In this document: positions 7,492-14,247 of the stretch, in pieces | Numbering within the stretch: position 1 is the stretch's first letter | How the letters are laid out: each line of letters begins with the position of its first letter | Assembly (NCBI RefSeq): GCF_034096925.1 | Contig: NZ_JAWZSQ010000003.1 | Coordinates: 186,001 to 250,000 of the forward strand | Direction of reading: 5' to 3' | Source of the DNA: Patulibacter defluvii | GTDB lineage: Bacteria > Actinomycetota > Thermoleophilia > Solirubrobacterales > Solirubrobacteraceae | Length of the DNA stretch: 64,000 nucleotides | Translations under genes and position numbers: made by a program | Notes under the pieces: model-generated | Databases searched by the model: none | Told to the model about the DNA's origin: nothing | Seen by the model: only the letters and a program-made list of their open reading frames with translations

Positions 7492-7875
7492 TCAGGTCCA
7501 GAAGTCGACGAACCGCTCGCTGTCGCCGCCGCCCTCGGGCTTGCGACCGCCGATGCACAGCAGGTCGAGTCCCTCGGGGCCGGCCTCGAACGAGCGGATC
7601 ACCGACGGCGCCACGCGCAGCACGTCCCACGGGGCCAGGTCGACGATCTCGTCCTCGAGCTTCGCCCGGCCCGACCCGCCGACCACCACGTAGACCTCCT
7701 CCTGCACGCGGTGCCGGTGCCCCCACGGCATCCGCGCGCCGGGCGCGTAGGTGAAGCGGCTGACGCCCAGCTCGGGCGAGCCGAGTGCGTTGCGGGCGAA
7801 CCGCCACTCGATCGGCACCTCGTCCGGAGCCACGTCGCGCAGATCGTCGAAGTTGCGCTTCGTCCAGTCGGCCAT
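7492..7875 (-). CDS. Single-domain cupin protein
   Basis: A 127-aa protein with cupin motif 1, PWGHRHRVQEEVYVVVGGSGRA (His-x-His and Glu as metal ligands), followed by LEDEIVDLAPWDVLRVAPSVIRSF for motif 2. The second-motif His is not obvious, so metal binding may be incomplete. It is a small beta-barrel of unknown substrate, like many stand-alone actinobacterial cupins. It is transcribed on the minus strand, divergent from the transhydrogenase operon and without a close co-directional partner. A longer alternative frame over the same DNA lacks family features. Confidence 0.8.
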   Translation of the reverse strand: MADWTKRNFDDLRDVAPDEVPIEWRFARNALGSPELGVSRFTYAPGARMPWGHRHRVQEEVYVVVGGSGRAKLEDEIVDLAPWDVLRVAPSVIRSFEAGPEGLDLLCIGGRKPEGGGDSERFVDFWT

Positions 7876-7924
7876 CGGGCGATCGTGTCACGGCGCCGAT
7901 CGGGCGCGTACTGTGAGGCGCCGA

Positions 7925-9061
7925 ATGTTGCTAGGTGTTCCGAAAGAGCAGGCCGAGGGCGAGCGTCGAGTAGCGCTGGTGCCGGATGTCGTGAAGCGGC
8001 TGGGCGCCAAGGGCGTGAAGGTCGTGGTCGAGCCCGGTGCCGGCGATCACGCGTTGATTCCGGATGCGTTGTTCGAGGAGGCGGGCGCGACGCTCTCGTC
8101 CGATGTCTGGAGCGCGGATGTGGTGGTGAAGGTCGCGCCGCCGACCGCGGACGAGGTCGCGAAGCTCGGGGCGAACAGCGTGCTGATCGGGTTCTTGGCG
8201 CCGCTCTCCTCGCCGGAGACCGCGGCGTTGTTGCGGGACAAGGGTGCGACGGCGTTTGCGATGGAGGCGATTCCGCGGATCAGCCGGGCGCAGGCGATGG
8301 ACGCGTTGTCGTCGCAGTCCAACGTGGCGGGCTACAAGTCGGTGTTGACGGCGGCGGATCATTCGACGCGGTTCTTTCCGATGCTGATGACCGCCGCCGG
8401 GACGATCCCGCCGGCGAAGGTGCTGGTGCTGGGGATCGGCGTCGCCGGTCTGCAGGCGCTGGCCACGGCGCGGCGTCTCGGCGCGAAGACGACGGGTTAT
8501 GACGTGCGGCCGGAGACGGCGGAGCAGGTCGAGTCGTTGGGCGCGACCTGGCTGGACTTGGGGATCGAGGCCGCCGGTGAGGGTGGCTACGCGCGTGAGT
8601 TGACCGCGGAGGAGCGGGCGCAGCAGCAGCAGGCGTTGACCGACGCGACCAAGGGCTTCGACGTGGTGATCACCACGGCGTTGGTGCCGGGTCGTCCGGC
8701 GCCGCGGCTGGTGACCGCCGAGGCCGTCGAGGGGATGCGTCCGGGTTCGGTGATCGTGGATCTGGCTGGTGAGACGGGTGGCAACTGCGAGTTGACCGAG
8801 CCGGGCCAGACGGTGGTGAAGCACGACGTCACGATCGTCTCGCCGCTCAATCTGGCGGCGGACATGCCCGAGCACGCGTCGCAGCTGTACGCGCGAAACA
8901 TCCAGTCGCTGGTCGAGCTGATGCTCGATACCCCGGAGGGGGAGAGTGAGCCGTCGTTGAAGCTGGATTGGGAGGACGAGATCATCGCGGGTGCGGCGAT
9001 CACGCGTGAGGGTGAGATCGTGCATGCGGGGGCGAAGAAGACTGTGGAGGCGAGCGTCTGA
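7925..9061 (+). CDS. pntAA: NAD(P) transhydrogenase subunit alpha, part 1 (NAD-binding domain I)
   Basis: A 378-aa soluble dI component that binds NAD(H) in the proton-translocating transhydrogenase, which moves hydride between NAD(H) and NADP(H) using the proton gradient. It opens MLLGVPKEQAEGERRVALVPDVVKRLGAKG, followed by EAIPRISRAQAMDALSSQ and the Rossmann segment VLVLGIGVAGLQALATARRLGAKTTGYDV. No transmembrane helices are present because the membrane part is encoded by the next gene, the usual split form in actinobacteria. It overlaps pntAB by one base (TGATG). Codon choice is unusual for the window, with many TTG, GGT, GAT and TTT codons. TACTGT lies 10 nt before the ATG as a likely -10. 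Confidence 0.95.
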   Translation: MLLGVPKEQAEGERRVALVPDVVKRLGAKGVKVVVEPGAGDHALIPDALFEEAGATLSSDVWSADVVVKVAPPTADEVAKLGANSVLIGFLAPLSSPETAALLRDKGATAFAMEAIPRISRAQAMDALSSQSNVAGYKSVLTAADHSTRFFPMLMTAAGTIPPAKVLVLGIGVAGLQALATARRLGAKTTGYDVRPETAEQVESLGATWLDLGIEAAGEGGYARELTAEERAQQQQALTDATKGFDVVITTALVPGRPAPRLVTAEAVEGMRPGSVIVDLAGETGGNCELTEPGQTVVKHDVTIVSPLNLAADMPEHASQLYARNIQSLVELMLDTPEGESEPSLKLDWEDEIIAGAAITREGEIVHAGAKKTVEASV

Positions 9062-9429
9062 TGTTGTCCTTGTCGACCGTGCTGGCCACTAGTGGTGAGC
9101 CGGGCAACCTGGTCACGAACCTGGCGATCCTGGTGCTGTCCGGGTTCGTGGGGTATGCGGTGATCTCGAAGGTGCCCAACACGCTGCACACCCCGTTGAT
9201 GTCGGGCACGAACGCGATCCACGGGATCGTGGTGCTGGGCGGGTTGTTGATCTTCGCCGAGAGCGCTGATCTCGGGGCGGTCACGACGATCATCGTCTTC
9301 GTCGCGCTGGTCTTCGGCGCGATCAACGTCGTCGGCGGCTTCGTCGTGACCGACCGGATGCTCGAGATGTTCAAGAGCAAGCCGGAGCCCAAGCAGCCTG
9401 CTGGCGGCGATGAGAAGGGCGGCAAGTGA
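9061..9429 (+). CDS. pntAB: NAD(P) transhydrogenase subunit alpha, part 2 (membrane domain)
   Basis: A 122-aa protein with three or four hydrophobic helices (LVTNLAILVLSGFVGYAVI, IHGIVVLGGLLIF, AVTTIIVFVALVFGAINVVGGFVV) and the conserved TPLMSGTNAIHGIVV segment of the alpha-subunit membrane part. It ends with a short charged tail (MFKSKPEPKQPAGGDEKGGK). It forms part of the proton channel together with PntB. Start and stop overlap the flanking pnt genes as TGATG on both sides, so the three subunits are translationally coupled. Confidence 0.93.
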   Translation: MLSLSTVLATSGEPGNLVTNLAILVLSGFVGYAVISKVPNTLHTPLMSGTNAIHGIVVLGGLLIFAESADLGAVTTIIVFVALVFGAINVVGGFVVTDRMLEMFKSKPEPKQPAGGDEKGGK

Positions 9430-10853
9430 TGCACGCGACGCTTGCTTCGTTCTTGACCGACGCGAACTTCAAGTCGGTCCTCTACATCCTGGCCTTCGGG
9501 CTCTTCATCTACGGCCTCTCCGGCCTCACCGGCCCCAAGACCGCCGTTCAGGGCAACCGGATCGCCGCCGTCGGCATGGTCATCGCCGTCATCGCCACCC
9601 TCTTGGTCGATCCGTTCCACAACCCCGTCTGGATCATCCTCGGTCTCGCGATCGGGTTCGCGGTCGGCGTTCCGGCGGCGCGGCAGGTGAAGATGACGGC
9701 GATGCCGCAGATGGTGGCGCTGTTCAACGGCGTCGGTGGTGGCGCGGTCGCGTTGATCTCGTGGGCCGAGTTCCGCGCCTCCGGCGGCTTCGATTTCGCG
9801 CCGACCTACATCGTGCTGTTCTCGATGTTCTCGGCGATCGTGGGCTCGGTGTCGTTCTGGGGTTCCAACGTCGCGTTCGCGAAGCTGCAGGAACTGATCG
9901 ACGGCAAGCCCCGCACCCTCGGCGCGCTCCAGCTGCCGGCCCAGCTTTTGACCCTCGGCGGCGCCGTTGCGTGTGCAATCGCGATCACGGCCGGGTCGAC
10001 CAGCGAGATCCTGATCATCGGCCTGCTCCTCCTCGCCGCCGTCTTCGGGCTGCTGCTGGTGCTGCCGATCGGCGGTGCGGACATGCCGGTCGTGATCTCG
10101 CTGCTGAACGCCTTCACCGGCCTCGCCGCCGCCGCGGCGGGTGTGTCGCTGGACAACCAGGCGCTGATCGTCGCCGGCATGATCGTCGGCGCGTCGGGCA
10201 CGATCCTGACCCAGCAGATGGCGATCGCCATGAACCGCACCATCACCTCCGTCATCGCCGGCGGCTTCGGCGGCGGCGGAAGCGACGCCGCCGCGGGCGG
10301 CCCCGCGGGCGCCTCGGGGGGCACCGTGCGGTCCACGTCGGCGTCGGATGTGGCGATTCAGATGGCCTACGCGCGCCTGGTCGTCGTGGTCCCCGGCTAC
10401 GGGATGGCGGTCTCGCAGGCCCAGCACGCGGTCAAGGAGATGGCCAACCTGCTGGAGTCCAAGGGCGTGGAGGTCAAGTACGCCATCCACCCCGTCGCCG
10501 GCCGGATGCCCGGGCACATGAACGTCCTCCTCGCGGAGGCGGATGTGCCCTACGACCAGTTGAAGGAGATGGATGACATCAACCCCGAGTTCAAGCGCAC
10601 CGATGTGTCGCTGGTGATCGGGGCCAACGACGTCACCAACCCCGACGCGCGCAACAAGGCCGACAGCCCGATCTACGGGATGCCGATCCTCAACGTCGAC
10701 GACTCCCAGTCCACCATCGTCCTCAAGCGCTCGATGAGCTCGGGGTACGCCGGGATCGACAACCCGCTCTTCACCGACCCCAAGACCAGCATGCTCTTCG
10801 GCGACGCCAAGGCCTCCGTCGAAGCCATCACCGAGGAGCTGAAGGCCCTCTAG
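9429..10853 (+). CDS. pntB: NAD(P) transhydrogenase subunit beta
   Basis: A 474-aa protein. An N-terminal membrane domain of about eight helices (residues about 10-265) carries GNRIAAVGMVIAVIATLL and MPQMVALFNGVGGGAVALIS; the C-terminal NADP(H)-binding domain III begins ARLVVVVPGYGMAVSQAQHAVKE and includes HPVAGRMPGHMNVLLAEADVPYD and LVIGANDVTNPDARN. A Gly/Ser/Ala linker (GGGGSDAAAGGPAGASGG) separates the domains. I use the ATG at 9429 because it overlaps the pntAB stop; a GTG one codon earlier is also possible. Its TAG stop shares the four bases CTAG with the stop of the convergent gene. Confidence 0.95.
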   Translation: MHATLASFLTDANFKSVLYILAFGLFIYGLSGLTGPKTAVQGNRIAAVGMVIAVIATLLVDPFHNPVWIILGLAIGFAVGVPAARQVKMTAMPQMVALFNGVGGGAVALISWAEFRASGGFDFAPTYIVLFSMFSAIVGSVSFWGSNVAFAKLQELIDGKPRTLGALQLPAQLLTLGGAVACAIAITAGSTSEILIIGLLLLAAVFGLLLVLPIGGADMPVVISLLNAFTGLAAAAAGVSLDNQALIVAGMIVGASGTILTQQMAIAMNRTITSVIAGGFGGGGSDAAAGGPAGASGGTVRSTSASDVAIQMAYARLVVVVPGYGMAVSQAQHAVKEMANLLESKGVEVKYAIHPVAGRMPGHMNVLLAEADVPYDQLKEMDDINPEFKRTDVSLVIGANDVTNPDARNKADSPIYGMPILNVDDSQSTIVLKRSMSSGYAGIDNPLFTDPKTSMLFGDAKASVEAITEELKAL

Positions 10854-12022
10854 CGGCGCAGGGTCAGCTTGGCGGTGGCCGTCTTGCCCGTGCGGGGCGC
10901 GACGGTCACCGTGACCGTCTGGCGGCGGCGGATCGCGGCCCGGCCGCGGCGGCTCGGGGTCACCGCGACCGTCGCGCTGCGGCCGGCCTTGATGGTGAAG
11001 CTGCGGCTGCCGATCGCCGTCCGGCCCTTCTTGATCCGGACGCTGCCCCGGCAGGTCGTGCCGCCGCCGCAGCGGAGCTTGATCGCGATCCGGCCCTTGC
11101 GGTAGCGCAGCGAGGTCGACGCGATCGCGGTCGCCGGACCGCGGGCGCCGCCCCAGAAGGGGTAGACGCCGGTGGCGATCGTCCGCTCGCTGCCGCCGGC
11201 CAGGTCCTTGACGACGATCTTGCCGTCGCGCTCGAAGGCCACGCGGTCGCCCTCGGGCGAGAAGACCGGCGTGGTGTCGGCGGTGCCCTGGGTCAGGTCG
11301 CCGATCGGCGCGCCGGTGGCCAGCGAGTAGCGGACGATCCGGCCCTCGACGCCGGTGGCGGCGTCCGGGGTCAGGGCGGCGACGATCTCGCTGCCGGCGG
11401 GGTTGCCGCTCGGGAAGGCGATCCCGCCGCGCGGGTCGCGGACCAGCACCTGCACGCAGCTGCGCGTCGCGCCGGGTTCCTCCTCCGGCGTCGCCACGCG
11501 GCAGACCATCGACTGCGGCTCGTCCTTCGAGGTCCCGCGGGGGTAGGCGGCGATCGGGGTCTGGTTCAGCCACCCGTGGCTGACGACGCAGCCGCCGCAG
11601 AACGAGACCCCGTTCGACTCGGCCTTGCCGACCGTCAGCTTGCGGGTCCAGACCGCGGTGAGCCCGCCGAAGCCGTCCGGGCCCGGGTACCACCACAGGT
11701 ACTGCTTGCCGTCGGGCGACATCGAGGGCTGGTTGACCACCGCCTTGTCGAAGACGGTCCGCGCGCCCTTGCCGTCGGCGCCGGCCTGCACCAGCCCGCC
11801 GCTCTCCGGCACCCACGAGAGCGTCTTGCCGTCGCGGGTGATCCCGGCCAGGCGGCCCGTGGCGACGGTCTTCGGCTTCGCGCTGCCGCCATCGGGATCG
11901 ATCGTGCAGACCGAGGAACCGCACTGGTAGGCGATCGTCGACGCGCTGGCCGGAACGGCGCCGGCGACGAGCAGCAGGCCGCCGGCGGCGAGCGCGGCGA
12001 GCGGTGACCGGGGGAACGGCAT
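10850..12022 (-). CDS. Secreted WD40/TolB-like beta-propeller protein
   Basis: A 390-aa exported protein with a signal peptide ending ASAST (about 28). The body contains PD40-type propeller blades, recognisable from repeats such as QPSMSPDGKQYLWW and TTPVFSPEGDRVAFERDGKIVV. The last 110 residues form a basic beta-rich domain with CGGGTTCRG and repeated RxGR/TVTV strands, similar in style to the Ig-like C-terminal modules of other secreted proteins of this lineage. The likely location is the cell surface or outside; ligand and role are unknown. GGAGG precedes the ATG. The gene is convergent with pntB and shares a CTAG stop with it. Confidence 0.8.
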   Translation of the reverse strand: MPFPRSPLAALAAGGLLLVAGAVPASASTIAYQCGSSVCTIDPDGGSAKPKTVATGRLAGITRDGKTLSWVPESGGLVQAGADGKGARTVFDKAVVNQPSMSPDGKQYLWWYPGPDGFGGLTAVWTRKLTVGKAESNGVSFCGGCVVSHGWLNQTPIAAYPRGTSKDEPQSMVCRVATPEEEPGATRSCVQVLVRDPRGGIAFPSGNPAGSEIVAALTPDAATGVEGRIVRYSLATGAPIGDLTQGTADTTPVFSPEGDRVAFERDGKIVVKDLAGGSERTIATGVYPFWGGARGPATAIASTSLRYRKGRIAIKLRCGGGTTCRGSVRIKKGRTAIGSRSFTIKAGRSATVAVTPSRRGRAAIRRRQTVTVTVAPRTGKTATAKLTLRR

Positions 12023-12163
12023 CGGGGCCTCCGGAACGGGGGACGGGGGGCGTCCACGGCCCGACGACGAGCCGCAGGAGGCCGACGATATCCGCTGGTC
12101 GGAGCCCGGGAGCCGGAAGGGGCGAGCACGTCAAAATCCTGCACATCACCACGCTGGTATGTG

Positions 12164-12175
12164 TATCGTCGCGCC
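12164..12175 (+). promoter_or_regulatory. Leaderless promoter for the OYE-like gene
   Basis: TATCGT (12164-12169) plus 6 nt leads directly to GTG at 12176. This spacing decides the start codon: a GTG at 12161, in the same frame, lies upstream of the -10 box and cannot be in such a transcript. Confidence 0.55.
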
Positions 12176-14194
12176 GTGGTCACGGATCTCCGCCCTCTCT
12201 GGGAGCCGGTGCAGGTCGGCCCCGTCACGCTCCGCAACCGGATCGCGGCCGGCCCCTCGACGCTGCTCTACGCCGAGGACAACGTCCTCTCCGAGCGTCA
12301 TGTGGCCTTCCACGCCGAGCGCGCCCGCGGTGGCGCGGGCCTGATCCTCACCGAGGAGCACGGCGCCTACCGGACCGCGCTCGGGGCCTTCCCCGACGCC
12401 TGCACCGCCTGGGATCCGCGCGCGGTCCCGGCGCTCGCGCGGCTGGCCGAGGCGGTCCACGAGCACGGCGCCGCGGCCTTCGTGCAGCTCTACGGTCCCG
12501 GGATCGCGGACACCGGCACGGTCGTCGGCGACGCCTGGCAGCCGGTCGTCGGCCCCTCGCGCGTGCCCTCGCCCGGCCCGGGGGCGGTGCCCTACGCGCT
12601 CGGCGACGACGACATCGCCGAGATCGTCGCCGGCCACGCCACCTCGGCCCGCAACGTGGCCGAGGCCGGTCTCGACGGGGTCGAGGTCCACGCCGCCCAT
12701 GGCTGGCTCGCGGCCCAGTTCCTGAGCCCGCTGTTCAACCGCCGCAGCGACCGCTACGGCGGCTCCGCGCGCCGCCGCTGCCGGTTCGTGCTCGAGCTCC
12801 TGGAGGCGATCCGCGCCGCCGCCGACGGCCTCGCGGTCGGGGTCCAGCTGTCGGTCGACGAGTACGTCGGCGCGGCCGGGATCACGCCCGAGGAGTGCCT
12901 GATCCAGGTCGACGAGCTGGTCGGCTCCGGGCTCGTCGACTACGTCAACGTCTCGACCGGCAGCCCGTTCTCGATCCCGCGCACGATCGCGGCGATGGAG
13001 GCGCCGGCGGCGGTCCTGGCCGATCACGGCCGCGCGATCCGCGAGGCCGTCGCGGGCCGGGCCGCGGTCCTGCTCGTCGACACGATCCGGACCGTCGACG
13101 ACGCCGCCGCGGTGGTCGCCGCGGGCGCCGCCGACGTCGCGGTGATGACGCGCGCCCACTTCGCCGACCCGTTCCTGGTCCGCAAGGCGATGGCCGGGCG
13201 CACTGACGAGACGGTGCCCTGCATCGGCGAGAACGAGTGCATGGTGCGGGCCTTCGGGGCGCGGCCGGTGGCGTGCCTGATGAACCCGGCGATGGGCCGC
13301 GAGGCGCGCTGGGGCGAGCAGGCGACCGCCGCCGCACCGACCCCGGTCCCGCGGCGGATCGCGATCGCGGGCGCCGGTCCGGCCGGCCTGCGGGCGGCGG
13401 CGACGCTGGCCGACCGCGGGCACGAGGTGGTGGTCTGGGAGCGCGGGCCGCTCGGCGGTCACCTCGATCCGCTCTCGCGCCTGCCCGGCCGCCGCCGCTG
13501 GCGGTTGGCGATCGACGCCTTCGCGCGCGCCGCCGAGCGGGCCGGCGTCGAGCTGCGCCAGGGCGAGGCCGCGACCGCCGCCGGCCTCGCCGCGCACGCG
13601 CCCGACCTGGTGCTGTGCGCGACCGGCGCGAGCTGGGACCGCAGCGGCCTGTGGGCGGGGACGCCGGCCGCCGCGCCGCTGCCCGGGATCGATGCCCCGC
13701 ACGTGCTCGACGTCGCCGAGGCGCTGCGACGGGCGCTCGACGACCCGACCGCGCTCGGCGCGCGGGTGGCGATCGTCGACGCGACCGGCGAGTACCTGCC
13801 GCTCGGCCTGGCCGACCTGCTCTCGGCCGCCGGCGTCCGCGTCGAGCTCGTCACCCCACAGGCCGAGGTCGGCCGCTGGGTCCGGCAGGCGCAGGACGGG
13901 ACCGAGGTCTTCGCGCGGCTGGCCGAGCGCGGCGTCGCCGTGACGGCCGGTCGCGCCCTGGCCGCGGTCGCCGGCGACGCGGTCGCGCTGGAGGAGACCT
14001 GGTCGGGCCGGCGGGCGACGCTGGAGGGCGTCGACGCGGTCGTTCTGTCGCTGCTGCGGACGCCCGACGACCGGCTGCTGCGCGAGCTGGAGACCGCCGG
14101 CGTCGCCGCCCGCCCGCTCGGCGACGCGCTGGCGCCCCGGCGCACGATCGAGGTCGTCTACGAGGCCGAGGCGGTCGCCCGCGAGCTGGTCTAG
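12176..14194 (+). CDS. OYE/2,4-dienoyl-CoA reductase (FadH)-like flavoprotein with altered FeS motif
   Basis: A 672-aa protein. The N-terminal FMN-binding TIM barrel of the old-yellow-enzyme type (LWEPVQVGPVTLRNRI, GVEVHAAHGWLAAQFLSP, NRRSDRYGG, VAVMTRAHFADP) is followed by a linker and a C-terminal FAD/NAD(P)-binding half (IAIAGAGPAGLRAAATLADRGHEVVVWE). This is the layout of FadH, trimethylamine dehydrogenase and the mycofactocin-associated FadH/OYE proteins. In those families a 4Fe-4S cluster is held by C-x2-C-x2/3-C-x11/12-C. Here the segment reads CIGENEC...ACLMNP, so the second Cys is Glu and only three cysteines remain. The cluster may be lost, labile or have a non-Cys ligand. The substrate is unknown. 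Confidence 0.85.
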   Translation: MVTDLRPLWEPVQVGPVTLRNRIAAGPSTLLYAEDNVLSERHVAFHAERARGGAGLILTEEHGAYRTALGAFPDACTAWDPRAVPALARLAEAVHEHGAAAFVQLYGPGIADTGTVVGDAWQPVVGPSRVPSPGPGAVPYALGDDDIAEIVAGHATSARNVAEAGLDGVEVHAAHGWLAAQFLSPLFNRRSDRYGGSARRRCRFVLELLEAIRAAADGLAVGVQLSVDEYVGAAGITPEECLIQVDELVGSGLVDYVNVSTGSPFSIPRTIAAMEAPAAVLADHGRAIREAVAGRAAVLLVDTIRTVDDAAAVVAAGAADVAVMTRAHFADPFLVRKAMAGRTDETVPCIGENECMVRAFGARPVACLMNPAMGREARWGEQATAAAPTPVPRRIAIAGAGPAGLRAAATLADRGHEVVVWERGPLGGHLDPLSRLPGRRRWRLAIDAFARAAERAGVELRQGEAATAAGLAAHAPDLVLCATGASWDRSGLWAGTPAAAPLPGIDAPHVLDVAEALRRALDDPTALGARVAIVDATGEYLPLGLADLLSAAGVRVELVTPQAEVGRWVRQAQDGTEVFARLAERGVAVTAGRALAAVAGDAVALEETWSGRRATLEGVDAVVLSLLRTPDDRLLRELETAGVAARPLGDALAPRRTIEVVYEAEAVARELV

Positions 14195-14207
14195 CCGCGG
14201 CGCCGGA

Positions 14208-14233
14208 CCGGGAGCGGCGCCCGCCCCTCCCGG
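14208..14233. terminator. Bidirectional hairpin terminator
   Basis: CCGGGAG / CTCCCGG is a perfect 7-bp stem with a 12-nt loop in the short gap between two convergent stop codons. No U-tract is present. Confidence 0.5.
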
Positions 14234-14247
14234 CCCGACGCGGACGG

